Shown: in pieces, positions 26,848 through 35,006 of the stretch | How positions within the stretch are numbered: position 1 is the stretch's first letter | Layout: every line of letters begins with the position of its first letter | Assembly (NCBI GenBank): GCA_017161075.1 | Contig: CP046174.1 | Coordinates: 4,030,001 to 4,094,000 of the forward strand | DNA: 64,000 bases | Direction: 5' to 3' | DNA from: Erysipelotrichaceae bacterium 66202529 | Lineage (GTDB): Bacteria > Bacillota_I > Bacilli_A > Erysipelotrichales > Erysipelotrichaceae | The notes under the pieces: model-generated | The model's input: only the letters and a program-made list of their open reading frames with translations | Databases searched by the model: none | Told to the model about the DNA's origin: nothing | Position numbers and translations under genes: made by a program

Positions 26848-27537
26848 CTAATACCGTTTCTTAATCTGAAGGCTTTCCAGATAATCATAGATTTCTATAT
26901 CCTTGCGCTTCATTGCTTCCAGAATGTGATATGGATCTTCCAGACGCATACCACTGGCCAAAAGCAGCTGCATCATATTCAATATATCCTCATTTGTACG
27001 AAACCCGCTCAGAACGATACCGCCCTTACTGCTTGGCAGCAGGATACCGTTATCCATGGGATTGATATACAGCGTCATGAATGCTTGCTTTTTATCATAC
27101 AGCTTCAGCATATAGCTGTACCGTGACAAGCCCCATACCCCCGCCTTACGATCCACGGTGAATTTGGCATAGTCGATATCCGCATAGCGTATTTCCTGTA
27201 GGAATGGTGTAACGTCATCACTGCATAATACATGAAGGATCATATTCCATTTTTTGTGATCCTTATAGGCAGGGATAATGACAAATGCATCTTCCCGCAG
27301 CTCGTAAATCTGTCCACCGCCAAGACACAGAGGCACCCACAGAACAAGGGTAAACAACGGAAATAAAACAAGAAAGACAATTTGAAGAATCCGGATATCC
27401 GCAAACTCCTCAAAGCTGTCCGCAAGTCCGTACATAATGCTGCCAAGTCCCAAAGACAGTGCCAGAATAACTAGAACGCTGATAATGATTTTCTTTCTGC
27501 TCAAAGCCTTTTGTTTCAATTTTGCTGTGTCCAACAT
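26848..27537 (-). CDS. Membrane protein of unknown function with PH-like cytosolic part
   Basis: A 229-residue protein with two hydrophobic segments (about residues 17-37 and 50-73) and a soluble region of about 150 residues. The soluble part has alternating strands (IRYADIDYAKFTVDR, YSYMLKLYDKK, AFMTLYINPMDNG) typical of small beta-barrel PH-like domains in Bacillota membrane proteins. No named family was recognised. AAGGGATATATC precedes the ATG. It lies 57 bases after the GHKL kinase stop on the same strand and may be the third gene of that operon; a 12-bp palindrome (CCGGATATCCGG, 27568-27579) sits in the gap. Confidence 0.68.
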   Translation of the reverse strand: MLDTAKLKQKALSRKKIIISVLVILALSLGLGSIMYGLADSFEEFADIRILQIVFLVLFPLFTLVLWVPLCLGGGQIYELREDAFVIIPAYKDHKKWNMILHVLCSDDVTPFLQEIRYADIDYAKFTVDRKAGVWGLSRYSYMLKLYDKKQAFMTLYINPMDNGILLPSSKGGIVLSGFRTNEDILNMMQLLLASGMRLEDPYHILEAMKRKDIEIYDYLESLQIKKRY

Positions 27538-27594
27538 GATATATCCCTTCTTTCACTATCAGTATATCCGGATATCCGGCTTTGGACTGCTGTT

Positions 27595-28830
27595 TTACAT
27601 AAGCGGTTCATTTTCCGACATCAGCGGTTTTTCAAAGGTAACCGTTGTGCGAAACAGTAAATGCGGCTGTTCCCATACTGCATTCAGGGTCCCCTGATAA
27701 CGGCGTGCGATATCCCGTATGTTCTGCATACCAAAGCCGTGTGCAAAAGCATCCTCTTTCTCCTGTTCCACACCCTGACAGCTGTTTTTCATTTTCCATA
27801 TGATTGTGGAATGCTGTTCCACCATACGCAATAGAATGAAGGGCTGTTTTAGCATGCGGCAGCTTTCCAGTGCATTATCCAGCAGATTACAGAGCACTGC
27901 ACAACGATCCACAGAATCCATGAAGCTGTAGTCAATAACATCACTTTCCAGTTGAAAGCAAATTCCTGCTTCCTGAAAGCGTGGATGATACAGCTGCAGC
28001 ACCTTATCAATCAGCTCATCACCGGTTTTCTGAACGTTCAGCATTTGCTCTGCTTTCTGAACTATATCATTGCGATAGGCATCCACTGCAGTACTTCCCT
28101 GTTCCAGCTGCTCCAGCAGACTGACGTGTTTTTTTAAATCATGCATAGATTTCATGATAAAGGCATTTTCCTTTTGTACCCGATCATATCGCTCTCTGTT
28201 TTCCACCATTCGTTGTGTTTTCAATAATGCCTGCATTTCCTTTTCACGCCGGATTTCCAAACAGAAGCAGGTGCGATACAGGCGCATAAGGAGCAGAAGT
28301 AAAAGCTGCATACAGCATATGATGGAGATATCTATAGATGCGCTCATGCCCATGTGTACAATATACATACTGATTCCCATATAGATACATAGGATAATTG
28401 AAAAGACAGGGATATACAGCTGCTCATACTGCTTATGCGTATAGTAAATCAGGATAAGCTGTATCAGAAAGGCTGCCGCCAAAAACAGGCAGCCCTTCAG
28501 CCAGATTGCAGTTCCCTGTGTGAGGGCAGCCATATGACTGCTTACGATTTGAACAAAGACTCCACTCACAAACAGGCTGGCGATAAAAGATAAATGGGAA
28601 AGCCATTGGTCCTGGTATAGTAATACAGATAACAGCAGTAAAAGCAGAAGAAGAAAACGCAGCAGCGTAACGGAAAGCCAGGGAGATATAAGAATTAAGA
28701 TCAGTCCGACACCGGGATAAGGCAGAACACGGGAAATAAAGGGGCGATACTGCATACGTATGGTTGCCTGGTAGGTGTAACCGAGCATACCTGTCAGCAT
28801 AATCTCCAGCATCCGCAGAAACAGGCTCAT
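27595..28830 (-). CDS. GHKL-type sensor histidine kinase (AgrC/LytS-like)
   Basis: A 411-residue kinase with an N-terminal region of about six membrane helices (to about residue 190), a dimerisation helix with the likely phospho-acceptor His in SMHDLKKHVSLLEQL, and a GHKL ATPase domain (N box LCNLLDNALESCR, G box FGMQNIRDIARRYQG). The ATG at 28830 overlaps the response regulator stop as ATGA and has AGGAG eight bases upstream. Kinases of this layout sense peptides or membrane state. No peptide precursor (agrD-like) or processing gene is seen beside it, so the signal is unknown. Confidence 0.88.
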   Translation of the reverse strand: MSLFLRMLEIMLTGMLGYTYQATIRMQYRPFISRVLPYPGVGLILILISPWLSVTLLRFLLLLLLLLSVLLYQDQWLSHLSFIASLFVSGVFVQIVSSHMAALTQGTAIWLKGCLFLAAAFLIQLILIYYTHKQYEQLYIPVFSIILCIYMGISMYIVHMGMSASIDISIICCMQLLLLLLMRLYRTCFCLEIRREKEMQALLKTQRMVENRERYDRVQKENAFIMKSMHDLKKHVSLLEQLEQGSTAVDAYRNDIVQKAEQMLNVQKTGDELIDKVLQLYHPRFQEAGICFQLESDVIDYSFMDSVDRCAVLCNLLDNALESCRMLKQPFILLRMVEQHSTIIWKMKNSCQGVEQEKEDAFAHGFGMQNIRDIARRYQGTLNAVWEQPHLLFRTTVTFEKPLMSENEPLM

Positions 28831-29534
28831 GCACATTTCTCCTGAAAGTTTTTCCACACAGCACGTACCGTTTCCACACGTCTTCTGGCAAGTGGCAGTG
28901 TTTCTTTTGTTTCGAGTAATATCGTATCCTTTTCCATGGACTGAATCCAGCGGACATGTACAAGAATCCCCTTATGACATTCCACAAATAGTGAAGAATC
29001 CAACTTTTTCTGCCATATACGCAGACCTTCTTTACTGTGAAACAGCCCCTCTGCTGTATGAAAGCAGGTACATCTCCCCACCGTTTCCACATATAAAATG
29101 TCTTTTCTTTTGATTCTATGACAGGTTTCACGATCCATAAGCATAAGCGTCTGCCGGTCATCCAAAGCAAGCACCTCATCCAGTTCACTGTATAAAAGCA
29201 GTGCAGGTACCGGCTTTAAAAGATAGCGGGCTGCCTGTATTTTATAACCGTCCATGCTGTATTTCAGATAACCGGTTATCACAATCATAATCATATCCGG
29301 AGCAATTTGCCGTAATTGTCTGCCGATTTCGATTCCGTTTTCCTGTCCGACCTCGATATCCAGAAACAGCAAATCACAGGAAATGGCCTTAACATGGTTT
29401 AACAGCTCCCTTCCGCTGGTAAACAAATCAATACGCCGCTCCATTAGCTCTTTTCTATCAAAATATCTTGAAACGATCTCACGCAAATGCTGTGCTTCCT
29501 GTATTTCATCATCCAGAATTGCGATATTATACAT
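28827..29534 (-). CDS. LytTR family response regulator
   Basis: A 235-residue regulator with a receiver domain (DDE at residues 8-10, phospho-Asp in LLFLDIEVGQENG, YLLKPVPALL) and a C-terminal LytTR DNA-binding domain (KRKDILYVETVGRCTCFHT ... VECHKGILVHVRWI). GGGGAG precedes the ATG and a TATAAT (minus strand, 29573-29578) provides a -10. It is coupled to the GHKL kinase by a four-base overlap, as in AgrAC/ComDE/VirRS systems. Target genes are not evident. Confidence 0.92.
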   Translation of the reverse strand: MYNIAILDDEIQEAQHLREIVSRYFDRKELMERRIDLFTSGRELLNHVKAISCDLLFLDIEVGQENGIEIGRQLRQIAPDMIMIVITGYLKYSMDGYKIQAARYLLKPVPALLLYSELDEVLALDDRQTLMLMDRETCHRIKRKDILYVETVGRCTCFHTAEGLFHSKEGLRIWQKKLDSSLFVECHKGILVHVRWIQSMEKDTILLETKETLPLARRRVETVRAVWKNFQEKCA

Positions 29535-29605
29535 AGGTATCTCCCCTTGTCCTGATTGTAGGCTATATAAGCATTATATCACATATATGAATTTCCCCTT
29601 AAAAA

Positions 29606-29750
29606 AAAGCTAGCTTACGCTAGCAACTTTTTTAGCTCTCACTTTTAGATTACTCTATGGTAGAGTACACCGCTTTTATAGCTCTCACTTATAAATATCT
29701 TTATGGTAGAGTTCACCGCTTTTTCTCTTCAATTATAATACTACAGTAAA
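29606..29750 (-). ncRNA. Putative small RNA: two 46-bp tandem repeats and a terminator
   Basis: Two imperfect 46-bp direct repeats (29631-29676 and 29677-29722), each with AGCTCTCACTT, then TATGGTAGAGT, then CACCGCTTT. Read on the minus strand they follow a TATAAT and precede a strong terminator (GCTAGC-GTAA-GCTAGC with eight T at about 29610-29624). The downstream repeat contains an ACTCTA-CCA-TAGAGT stem-loop. No reading frame is present. Promoter, tandem repeats and terminator resemble the RNA antitoxin arrays of type III toxin-antitoxin loci, but no ToxN-like gene follows. The function is unknown. Confidence 0.5.
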
Positions 29751-29865
29751 TTGATTATATCACTACTTTTATGAAAATTTATAAAGAAGTTTTTCTAAAA
29801 CTGTACTGTACCTCATATAAAGAACTCATTGGAAAATGTATATTTTCTCTATCCCCATCCTCTAC

Positions 29866-29900
29866 AGGAAGGAAAGCTTGTCATAGAGCCTTTCCTTCCT
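29866..29900. terminator. Hairpin downstream of the pseudouridine-phosphate glycosidase gene
   Basis: Perfect 11-bp arms AGGAAGGAAAG and CTTTCCTTCCT, 24 bases past the stop codon. It lacks a T-run on the minus strand, so it may protect the mRNA 3' end or end transcription only weakly. Confidence 0.5.
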
Positions 29901-29923
29901 ACAGTTATCATAATCTAATCATT

Positions 29924-30847
29924 TTATCCCTTTTTAACATATGCCATAGCCAATGCCGCTCCAACCCTTGCATTGTTATATACGAGCTGTATGTTTGCCG
30001 CAAGGCTTTTTCCCTCTGTAGCCTTAACAATTTGTGAAAGCAGATAAGGCGTTGTATACTTGCCCTGTATATGAGCAGCCTTTGCATTTTGCACCGCTTC
30101 TTCAATTACAGCATTCATATAAGCCGCATCCATGGAATACGCTTCCGGAATCGGATTGGCAACCAGTACCCCGCCTTTTAAGCCAAGGCTTTTTTTCACG
30201 TGCAGCATATCCGCAATTTCCTCTACCGTATCCATTCTCTGCTGCAGCTTACAGCTTCCCTCTCTCGTAAAAAACTCAGGAAGCGTATCACACTGATATC
30301 CGATGACGGTAACACCCTTTGTTTCCAAATATTCCAGTGTACGAGGTATATCCAGTATAGACTTAGCCCCTGCACATATAACGGTAACATCACTTTGTGC
30401 AAGCTCCTCCAGATCGGCAGAAGCATCCATCGTTTCCTCATAGCCTCTATGCACTCCGCCAACACCGCCTGTCACAAAAAACTGAATCCCTGCCATGGCT
30501 GCACAAATCATCGTTGTCGCAACCGTCGTTGCCCCCATTCTTTTCTCTGAAACTGCCACTGCTAAATCTCTCCTGGATACCTTCATAACATCAGCAGCAC
30601 AGGCAAGCTTATTCAGCTCCTCTCTGCATAGACCAATTTTTATTCTCCCGTCGATAATCGCAATAGTTGCAGGAACAGCACCGGCTTCCCGTATGATCCG
30701 CTCACAATTTTCTGCCATTTCCACATTTTGCGGGTAAGGCATACCATGTGAAATAATCGTTGACTCCAAAGCAACTACAGCGCGATGCTCAGCCAATGCT
30801 GTTTTTACCTCATCCTTAATATCAAGAAAGCTGTTATATTTACACAT
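29924..30847 (-). CDS. psuG: Pseudouridine-5'-phosphate glycosidase
   Basis: A 307-residue PsuG/IndA-family enzyme, which splits the C-C glycosidic bond of pseudouridine 5'-phosphate to uracil and ribose 5-phosphate (reversibly). Conserved blocks: VALESTIISHGMPYPQNVE, FFVTGGVGGVHRGYEETMD, GAKSILDIPRTLEYLE, GGVLVANPIPEAYSMD and KYTTPYLLSQIVKATEGKSL, all intact (each quoted separately). It usually works with the kinase PsuK. None is in this operon, where it follows an eIF2B-like isomerase by one base and a PTS permease. It is the last gene of the LicT-controlled unit. Confidence 0.93.
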   Translation of the reverse strand: MCKYNSFLDIKDEVKTALAEHRAVVALESTIISHGMPYPQNVEMAENCERIIREAGAVPATIAIIDGRIKIGLCREELNKLACAADVMKVSRRDLAVAVSEKRMGATTVATTMICAAMAGIQFFVTGGVGGVHRGYEETMDASADLEELAQSDVTVICAGAKSILDIPRTLEYLETKGVTVIGYQCDTLPEFFTREGSCKLQQRMDTVEEIADMLHVKKSLGLKGGVLVANPIPEAYSMDAAYMNAVIEEAVQNAKAAHIQGKYTTPYLLSQIVKATEGKSLAANIQLVYNNARVGAALAMAYVKKG

Positions 30848-30848
30848 G

Positions 30849-31802
30849 TTAAATTCCCTCCTTCACCCTGCATTCCAACTTATTCCAGTAAGTCAGCATC
30901 AAGGACGGCGGCAGAATACCATATTCACAAATAATTCCCTGTATATCTGCAGCAGGTGTAATATCGAAGAACTGATTCACGACATCGATTCCTTCCAGCG
31001 ATTCAAAATCATCCGCCTGCAGAATTTCCCATTCGCTGCGCCGTTCCAAAACGACCTGATAACCGTATTGTGTGCGCACATCCAGCTTATACAGCTCACT
31101 GGCTATATACACATCCTTTTTACAGGCCTTTGCCAGCTTTGCGATCATCGCTGTTCCCATCTTATTTGCCGCAGAACCGTTTGCACATAATGTATCAGCC
31201 CCCATAATGACGATATCCGCTTTCGGTAAAAACTCATAAATGGACGCATCTGTGATATAGATAACGGATATTCCTGCCCCTCGCAGCATTTTAACAGCTA
31301 ACCGGGATTCTCTTAACGGACGGGACTCTGTACATATAACGGTGAACCGTTTCCCCATTTCAGCAGCCTTGATAAAAATCCCCATCAATGTCGAGCTGTA
31401 GCTATGCATCATGATAACCTCATTCTCCTGAATCATTGCAGCACCGTATTCTCCAAGCTGTTCCACCGCATCAAATGAGTATGTAATGATATTCGTACAA
31501 AGTCTGATAATGCTTTGCTTCAGATTCTGCACAGCAGCGCCGCTCTCCATCATCACCTGTTCCACAAGGTGCCATGTATTATAAATGGTTGCCATTGTAG
31601 GCTTTAGCGCAAGCATCTGTTCAGCAATATCCCGCATACGCTTCTGCAGCGCTGCCGGATTTTCAAACTCCTCCTGTTCACAGGCGAGACGAAAGGCCCA
31701 TGCGGCAGCTCTTCCAAATGGACTGCCTCCCTTTACATTCATATTCTTTATTTCCTCAATGACATGCTCTGCATTTTTAAACGCTATATCTTTTACACGC
31801 AT
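30849..31802 (-). CDS. eIF2B-alpha/MtnA-like sugar-phosphate isomerase
   Basis: A 317-residue member of the eIF2B-like superfamily, whose bacterial and archaeal enzymes isomerise 5-methylthioribose 1-phosphate or ribose 1,5-bisphosphate. The catalytic Asp motif VIMGADTLCANGSAANKMGT is clear, with SRPLRESRL and ASELYKLD flanking it. The start at 31802 has AAAGAGG eight bases upstream and lies 16 bases after the PTS gene; the longer frame would overlap that gene. Beside psuG, a ribose-phosphate substrate is plausible. MTR-1-P isomerase of methionine salvage is the alternative, but no other salvage gene is present. Confidence 0.83.
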   Translation of the reverse strand: MRVKDIAFKNAEHVIEEIKNMNVKGGSPFGRAAAWAFRLACEQEEFENPAALQKRMRDIAEQMLALKPTMATIYNTWHLVEQVMMESGAAVQNLKQSIIRLCTNIITYSFDAVEQLGEYGAAMIQENEVIMMHSYSSTLMGIFIKAAEMGKRFTVICTESRPLRESRLAVKMLRGAGISVIYITDASIYEFLPKADIVIMGADTLCANGSAANKMGTAMIAKLAKACKKDVYIASELYKLDVRTQYGYQVVLERRSEWEILQADDFESLEGIDVVNQFFDITPAADIQGIICEYGILPPSLMLTYWNKLECRVKEGI

Positions 31803-31818
31803 ATTGAATACCTCTTTC

Positions 31819-33204
31819 CTATATTGTATGTTCATCAAAGCCGAGAATCCAAGTCAGAATAAAGGTGACACAGGCTCCAACACCACAGCCGATCAAAAGC
31901 CCTGTAAAGCCAACGCCAAGATATGCCGGAATCGTATATAAGCTAAACGCTACCGCTGCTGTGGTTCCCGCAAGACTTGCCCCGGTAATCGCTCCCCCTA
32001 CTGCTCCGCCGATACATACTGCGATAAACGGTTTTTTATATTTCAGATTTACCCCGTACATAACCGGTTCAACCACACTTCCTGCAAAGAATGAGGTCAA
32101 AGACAGGGTAATTGCATTTTTCTTGATTTCCGGATTTTTTGCCTTCAGACCAACAGCCAGCCCTGCCGCCACCTGACAAATCAGACTTGGTGCATGTGTC
32201 ATAATCACGGTATCTCTACCAAACGCAGCAATATTTGGTACTGAAACTAACCCGAGTATTGCGATATGCATACCGAAAATGATCAGAATCTGCCAGGTAC
32301 CTCCAATCAAAGCTCCAGCCAGAATAGGGCTGAAATCATACATGCTGGTAAACAGAGAAGCAAACAGATTTCCTCCCCATACACCAATCGGCCCGATTGC
32401 AAGAATCAACAGCGGAAATACAATCAGCGTACTCAGGAAGGGTACAAAGATACTTCGCAGTGCTCCCGGTATAAGTCTTCTTAGCAACAGCTCTACTTTG
32501 GATAGCAGATAAATAGATAGGATGGCAGGAAGAACAGAACTGCCATAATACACATCCGTTACGGGAATCCCCAGAAAGGTTACACTGGCTCCATCCGCAA
32601 ACAGACCGGTAAATGCAGGATTTACCAACAATGCCACGATAACGAGTGACACTGCCATATTGGTTTTAAATTTCTTTGCGGCAGACCATCCGATGATTAC
32701 AGGGAAAAAGGCATATAGCGTATCCGATACTACATTTAATACCTGTATCGTACTATTCGCTTCATCCACCTTAAACACAACCGTAAATAAAACCGCAAGC
32801 GTCTTTATGAATCCGCAGGCCAGCATTGCCGGAATAATCGGGGTAACGATTGCTGAAATTGTTTCCACAAGCATCCCTAGAATGGATCTCCTCACTCCTT
32901 TTGTATCTGCATCCAGATTTTCCGCAATCATGTCCTCATTGATATTGACGCGATCGCCGCATAATGCAGCCACTTCATCAAATATATCATCGACAATACC
33001 GCCTAAAACGATTTGATACTGTCCTCCCAGGATTACAACCTTCATAACCCCTTCCAGCTGTTCCAGCACTTTCAGCTGTACAGCCTTTTCATCCTTTACA
33101 ACAATACGAAGCCGCGTCATGCAATGCGCTACATCACGAACGTTGTCTACACCGCCAACATATTCCAGAATATCGGCAGCAAGCTTTTGTTTTTGTATTG
33201 CCAT
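31819..33204 (-). CDS. PTS EIIBC permease, glucoside/sucrose family
   Basis: A 461-residue EIIBC. The N-terminal EIIB domain (residues 1-80) carries the phospho-Cys in VAHCMTRLRIVVKD. From about residue 100 a ten-helix EIIC domain follows with GADPS-type loop features (GMHIAILGLVSVPNI) and EPVMYGVNLKYKKPF, the conserved Glu region of glucoside permeases. No EIIA is fused; the separate EIIA gene begins the operon. The start at 33204 has GGAGG eight bases ahead. Relatives carry sucrose, beta-glucosides or N-acetylmuramate. The cargo here is open because the following genes act on ribose phosphates and pseudouridine phosphate rather than hexoses. Confidence 0.9.
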   Translation of the reverse strand: MAIQKQKLAADILEYVGGVDNVRDVAHCMTRLRIVVKDEKAVQLKVLEQLEGVMKVVILGGQYQIVLGGIVDDIFDEVAALCGDRVNINEDMIAENLDADTKGVRRSILGMLVETISAIVTPIIPAMLACGFIKTLAVLFTVVFKVDEANSTIQVLNVVSDTLYAFFPVIIGWSAAKKFKTNMAVSLVIVALLVNPAFTGLFADGASVTFLGIPVTDVYYGSSVLPAILSIYLLSKVELLLRRLIPGALRSIFVPFLSTLIVFPLLILAIGPIGVWGGNLFASLFTSMYDFSPILAGALIGGTWQILIIFGMHIAILGLVSVPNIAAFGRDTVIMTHAPSLICQVAAGLAVGLKAKNPEIKKNAITLSLTSFFAGSVVEPVMYGVNLKYKKPFIAVCIGGAVGGAITGASLAGTTAAVAFSLYTIPAYLGVGFTGLLIGCGVGACVTFILTWILGFDEHTI

Positions 33205-33227
33205 GGTTATTTCCTCCATTTTTTCAT

Positions 33228-34085
33228 TCATTTTCTTTTTGTCAGCATAGGTACAATGTGCATCGTCAGATCCCCCAGCTCCTCATCCGATGTTTCCACA
33301 TTGTATTTCTGCCGGAGATGTTCCTGGATTTGTAAGGAGCATTCCCATTCCTGCTGATACTTCTCCTTTACCAGCTGATGGATATTCTGTTCCTCACGCA
33401 GATTGCAGTTCTCATGTCTGTCATTCAGCACTCTGCCCAGAAAATACTTTAAATGCGTTATGAAGCGTGTATAATAAATAGATTGCTCATCCAGCTCCAT
33501 TTGAAATGTATCCTGAATAATGTCTGTAAGCTCACGCATGATAATGGTCATTTTTTTATTCAGACTATGTCCGTAGGAGGACATAGCATTGATGAGATGA
33601 AACGCGATAAATGCCGCTTCATTATCATCAAAATGAACCTGCAGCTCCTGATTGATCAGCTTTACTGCCTGCAGGGCAGCATCATATTCCTTTGGATAAA
33701 ACTGCCGTATTTCATTCAAGAGAGGATTTTCTATATCCTCATGCGCGCGCAGACGTTTTACAGAAAAGGAGATATGATCCAGCAGAGTGAGAAAGAGCTG
33801 ATCCTTAAAGCTATAATTCAACAGGGCTTCCGCAAGAGCAACCACCTTATTAACCGTATCAATATAGGGAAACGGAATGGTTTTAATCAGCTCCTCAACA
33901 TAGCTTTCATTTGCCTTTTTTTCTACGACAAATACCTTTTCTATCAGACTGGATGCAACAATATAACGCCTGTGCTTGATACAGCGAACACCGATTCCTT
34001 TGCCCAAAAGAATCACTTCTTCCCCCCTGCGGTCAGCCCCGACAATCGCGTTATTGTTGATAACACGGACAAATGTATAATTCAT
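33228..34085 (-). CDS. licT: LicT/BglG family transcriptional antiterminator
   Basis: A 285-residue RNA-binding antiterminator: N-terminal CAT domain (VRVINNNAIVGADRRGEEV ... LGKGIGVRC), PRD1 with phospho-His sites around LLDHISFSVKRLRAHE, and PRD2 with AAFIAFHLINAMSS and LTMHIVPML. It binds the RAT hairpin upstream of its own operon when the cognate sugar PTS leaves PRD1 unphosphorylated. It overlaps the EIIA stop by four bases and precedes EIIBC by 23. A matching RAT/terminator pair lies at 34617-34677. Confidence 0.93.
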   Translation of the reverse strand: MNYTFVRVINNNAIVGADRRGEEVILLGKGIGVRCIKHRRYIVASSLIEKVFVVEKKANESYVEELIKTIPFPYIDTVNKVVALAEALLNYSFKDQLFLTLLDHISFSVKRLRAHEDIENPLLNEIRQFYPKEYDAALQAVKLINQELQVHFDDNEAAFIAFHLINAMSSYGHSLNKKMTIIMRELTDIIQDTFQMELDEQSIYYTRFITHLKYFLGRVLNDRHENCNLREEQNIHQLVKEKYQQEWECSLQIQEHLRQKYNVETSDEELGDLTMHIVPMLTKRK

Positions 34086-34594
34086 TCTATCTGCATCCTT
34101 TCCGTATGTTCACGGATTTCCATCAAAGCCTCTCCGTGATAGACCTCTCGTTCGAAAACTGTTACTATTTCGTTTTCAGATTCAAGAACGATGACATACA
34201 CATCGGGATCATAGCCTGCCCTTTTAATGGCAGCTACGTTCAATTCGGCAATCAGCATGCCTTCTGTTATCACATCTCCTTTCTCTACATGGGTCTTCAT
34301 ATACAACCCGTTTAACTGTACAGTGTTTATCCCAAAATGGAGGAGCAGCTGCAGACCGCTCTGGCTGCGGATTCCAATAGCATGCATGGTAGGGAATACC
34401 GCTTCCACAATTCCATTAACTGGTGCATATATATAATCATCCTTCGGATAGACAAAGCATCCTTTCCCTAATATTTCATCACGGAACATGGGATCCCTTG
34501 ATTCCTGTAAGGGCAGGACTTCACCATCACAGGGAGATACAATATAAATATTTGATGATGGATTGCTGTTCTTTTTTCTTCTCAGTAATTTCAT
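34082..34594 (-). CDS. PTS EIIA component, glucose family
   Basis: A 170-residue glucose-type EIIA (Crr-like). The phospho-His lies in LLLHFGINTVQLNG, the supporting His in TMHAIGIRSQSG, and the domain begins IYIVSPCDGEVLPL. It receives phosphate from HPr and passes it to the EIIB Cys of the downstream EIIBC. The ATG at 34594 has GGAGG five bases upstream; the longest frame begins before that site. First gene of the operon, just behind the antitermination site. Confidence 0.92.
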   Translation of the reverse strand: MKLLRRKKNSNPSSNIYIVSPCDGEVLPLQESRDPMFRDEILGKGCFVYPKDDYIYAPVNGIVEAVFPTMHAIGIRSQSGLQLLLHFGINTVQLNGLYMKTHVEKGDVITEGMLIAELNVAAIKRAGYDPDVYVIVLESENEIVTVFEREVYHGEALMEIREHTERMQIE

Positions 34595-34616
34595 AATTTC
34601 CTCCGATAACATAGAA

Positions 34617-34648
34617 AAGGCCCAAAACGTTTCTACGTTTTGAGCCTT
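34617..34648 (-). terminator. Conditional terminator of the EIIA-licT operon leader
   Basis: Minus strand: AAGGCTCAAAACG...CGTTTTGGGCCTT followed by TTCT. Its 5' arm overlaps the RAT element, so the two hairpins exclude each other. Confidence 0.88.
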
Positions 34649-34677
34649 GCCTTACTATATTCATAAGTAACAAACTC
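34645..34677 (-). promoter_or_regulatory. RAT element (ribonucleic antiterminator) for LicT
   Basis: Minus strand reads GAGTTTGTTACTTATG then AATATAGTAAGGCAAG, the imperfect stem with unpaired bases typical of LicT/SacT targets (GTTACT...AGGCAA). It lies about 50 bases ahead of the EIIA ribosome binding site and overlaps the terminator arm. Confidence 0.88.
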
Positions 34678-34708
34678 GAAAGTTCATTTATATTCTTTTT
34701 ACACCTTT

Positions 34709-34737
34709 ATTTAAACACCGACACATTTTTATGTCAA
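34709..34737 (-). promoter_or_regulatory. Promoter of the EIIA-licT-EIIBC-psuG operon
   Basis: Minus strand: consensus TTGACA (34732-34737), 17 bases, TTAAAT (34709-34714). Constitutive initiation with control at the RAT is the expected scheme. The remaining 34738-35006 is AT-rich and holds nothing else recognisable. Confidence 0.75.
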
Positions 34738-35006
34738 TCTTTTTTTTAGTTTTTCTATTTCCTATTTCTGCCATTTTTTATTATGCTTTAAAAACCACAG
34801 AAAAAATCAATTCAAAAGCATGTATCCCCTGTTATCTGCTTATATGCTATGAAGTGGAATACTTATTCTTACACAGCCTGTAAGCAGAATATGTTTATCA
34901 GCCTATACGTTTTATATCATAAGCGCTTCATCCTGTACATATCCAATAATCCAATGCTCCCCCGGATTTATTGCAATAGCTATCTGATCTGCTTCCTACA
35001 GAATAT

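Noticed and set aside
26604..26888. 94-codon minus-strand frame between the response regulator and the membrane protein gene
   Set aside because: It spans the terminator at 26780-26806 and the operator repeats; it has no ribosome site.
29631..29722. CRISPR array
   Set aside because: Two adjacent 46-bp repeats with no spacers between them and no cas genes nearby.
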